Part shown: positions 63,057 to 64,000 of the stretch, in pieces
How positions within the stretch are numbered: position 1 is the stretch's first letter
Layout: every line of letters begins with the position of its first letter
Source: Synechococcus sp. C9
Lineage (GTDB): Bacteria; Cyanobacteriota; Cyanobacteriia; Gloeomargaritales; Gloeomargaritaceae
Length of the DNA stretch: 64,000 nt
Assembly: GCF_022984075.1 (NCBI RefSeq)
Contig: NZ_JALAAD010000001.1
Location: 2,398,455-2,462,454, forward strand
Direction: 5' to 3'
Position numbers and translations under genes: made by a program
Notes under the pieces: generated by a model
The model's database searches: none
What the model was told of the DNA's origin: nothing
Seen by the model: only the letters and a program-made list of their open reading frames with translations

Positions 63057-64000
63057 ATGCAATTCACGATCCTGAGCCATGCGGGACTACTGGTGCAACA
63101 CGCAGGCGTATCTCTGGTGACCGACCCTTGGCTGTGGGGTTCCTGCTATTGGCGGAGTTGGTGGAATTTCCCAGAGGCTCCCCCCGAGTTGATGAATGAA
63201 TTACAACCTGATTACATTTATATTACCCATTTGCACTGGGATCATTTTCACGGCCCATCCCTACGCCATTTTCATCGGGAAACGCCCATCTTAGTCCCCC
63301 TGGTGCATACCCGCCGCATGGTCAAGGATTTGCAGAGTTTAGGGTTTAGAAATATCATCGAAATTCCCCACGGTGGCAAAATTAAGTTAGGTGAACATTT
63401 GTTTTTACATTCCTTTCAATTTGGGATTACGGTTGATTCAGCAGTGGTGATCACGAATGGGGAAATCACCCTATTGAATGCCAATGATTGTAAATTGTTT
63501 GGGTTGCCACTCCAGCATATTCAAAAGCAGTTTCCACAGATAGATTTTGTCCTGCGAAGTTTTTCGAGCGCCTCGGCAATTCCCTATTGTATTGAAGATT
63601 ATCAACAACGGTTTGGGGAGTTCCGTTCTACGGCACAATATATGCAGGAATTTACGGAATTTAGTTTAACCGTTGGGGCAAAGTATGCCATCCCGTTTGC
63701 CAGTAATCATTGCTTTTTACATCGAGAAACCCAAGAGTTTAATGCTACGGCAGTTTCTCCAGAAGCCTTAGCGACCTATTGCAATCAAGTCAGTCAGGAA
63801 CGGGGGCTAAAAACCCAATGCGTCCTCATGCCACCGGGTAGTTCTTGGTCAGAGGCAGGGGGGTTCCAACTGCGGGAATTTGACTATCAAAAAGCCGATG
63901 AATATATCACTTATTTGCATCAGAAATATCAAAATACTTTGGAAAAACAATATGCCAAAGAAGCCCAGGTTAAACCGGATTATCCAGCCTTTGAGCGATA
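63057..64000 (+). CDS. Metallo-beta-lactamase-fold hydrolase, C-terminus cut by window edge
   Basis: The frame is open from ATG to the window end (at least 314 residues). The metal motif is ITHLHWDHFHG (HxHxDH). An early LVTDPWLWGSCYWRSWWNFPE and ILSHAGLLVQHAG, and later LNANDCKLFG and IPFASNHCFLH, read in parts, place it with the UlaG/NAPE-PLD-like branch, rather than with beta-lactamases. Substrate unknown. A run of ten G's lies just before the ribosome site. Members often act on lipids or sugars. Confidence 0.8.
   Translation, partial: MQFTILSHAGLLVQHAGVSLVTDPWLWGSCYWRSWWNFPEAPPELMNELQPDYIYITHLHWDHFHGPSLRHFHRETPILVPLVHTRRMVKDLQSLGFRNIIEIPHGGKIKLGEHLFLHSFQFGITVDSAVVITNGEITLLNANDCKLFGLPLQHIQKQFPQIDFVLRSFSSASAIPYCIEDYQQRFGEFRSTAQYMQEFTEFSLTVGAKYAIPFASNHCFLHRETQEFNATAVSPEALATYCNQVSQERGLKTQCVLMPPGSSWSEAGGFQLREFDYQKADEYITYLHQKYQNTLEKQYAKEAQVKPDYPAFER

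Overview
The window is chromosomal DNA from a cyanobacterium. Evidence: light-independent protochlorophyllide reductase (chlB), the ferredoxin:thioredoxin reductase catalytic chain, a PetM-like cytochrome b6f subunit, Ycf46, the pilus-motility protein HmpF, a CruF-type carotenoid enzyme, and a one-piece tmRNA whose tag (ANNIVPFARKAAVVVA) is of the cyanobacterial type. The genus cannot be assigned from this sequence alone. Most genes are housekeeping or conserved cyanobacterial genes in short operons. The intergenic spaces are unusually rich in small repeats.

Layout. 1-2.3 kb: the end of an FHA-PrsW membrane protease gene, tmRNA, and a dense repeat cluster. 2.3-5.7 kb: a P1B-like ATPase gene split by an IS4-family element with a perfect 9-bp target duplication. 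5.9-8.5 kb: a YiiX-like exported hydrolase and a lipoprotein, a group II intron scar, a SpoIID-domain protein and petM. 8.7-16.3 kb: a large CheA-like hybrid kinase, queC, three conserved proteins. 16.3-24.6 kb: a degenerate NnrE-like protein, a protease-TPR protein, an ABC1 kinase, an SSS symporter and an EfeO-like lipoprotein. 24.6-31 kb: a ferredoxin, mutS2-tilS, then hmpF facing two CheY-like regulators. 31.2-39.4 kb: the ferritin-like/grxC/gshB redox operon, ftsH, an exported Ntn-type hydrolase, hisH, malQ and ftrC. 40-48 kb: tandem Uma2 genes, a PerR-like regulator, a five-unit repeat array, DUF177-ycf46-SH3b, and an SPFH protein. 48-52 kb: a FUSC-like protein and mnmG with its partner. 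52.5-55 kb: a second, inverted copy of the same IS and a triplicated small coiled-coil gene. 55-64 kb: trpG, a Zur-like regulator, chlB, a peptidase/DUF4340/cobK operon, cruF, a natD-type permease, tRNA-Leu(CAA), and a partial metallo-beta-lactamase-fold gene.

The most unusual feature is a family of dispersed repeats, about 20 intergenic copies plus one five-unit tandem array. They share a ~33-nt core: GGTCGC, a GC hairpin, a T-tract, then TTGGTTCT. The core is carried between interchangeable arms with different terminal inverted repeats. At least two copies are chimeras of two arm types. Where a copy lies beside the 3' end of a gene, the core almost always points in that gene's direction of transcription, with the hairpin followed by Ts. 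This suggests a mobile, modular 3'-end or terminator element. One copy supplies the stop codon of its neighbour, one sits inside the leader of a recently duplicated gene, and one is itself split by the IS.

In this summary and below, repeat arms are named A (ends in TATAGCAATCCTA), B (ends in AAGGGCACYTCTA) and C (the tandem array unit). Family D (ends in TATAGTCATT) is a separate repeat without the core. All names are mine. No database search was possible, so family names rest on motifs and recall.
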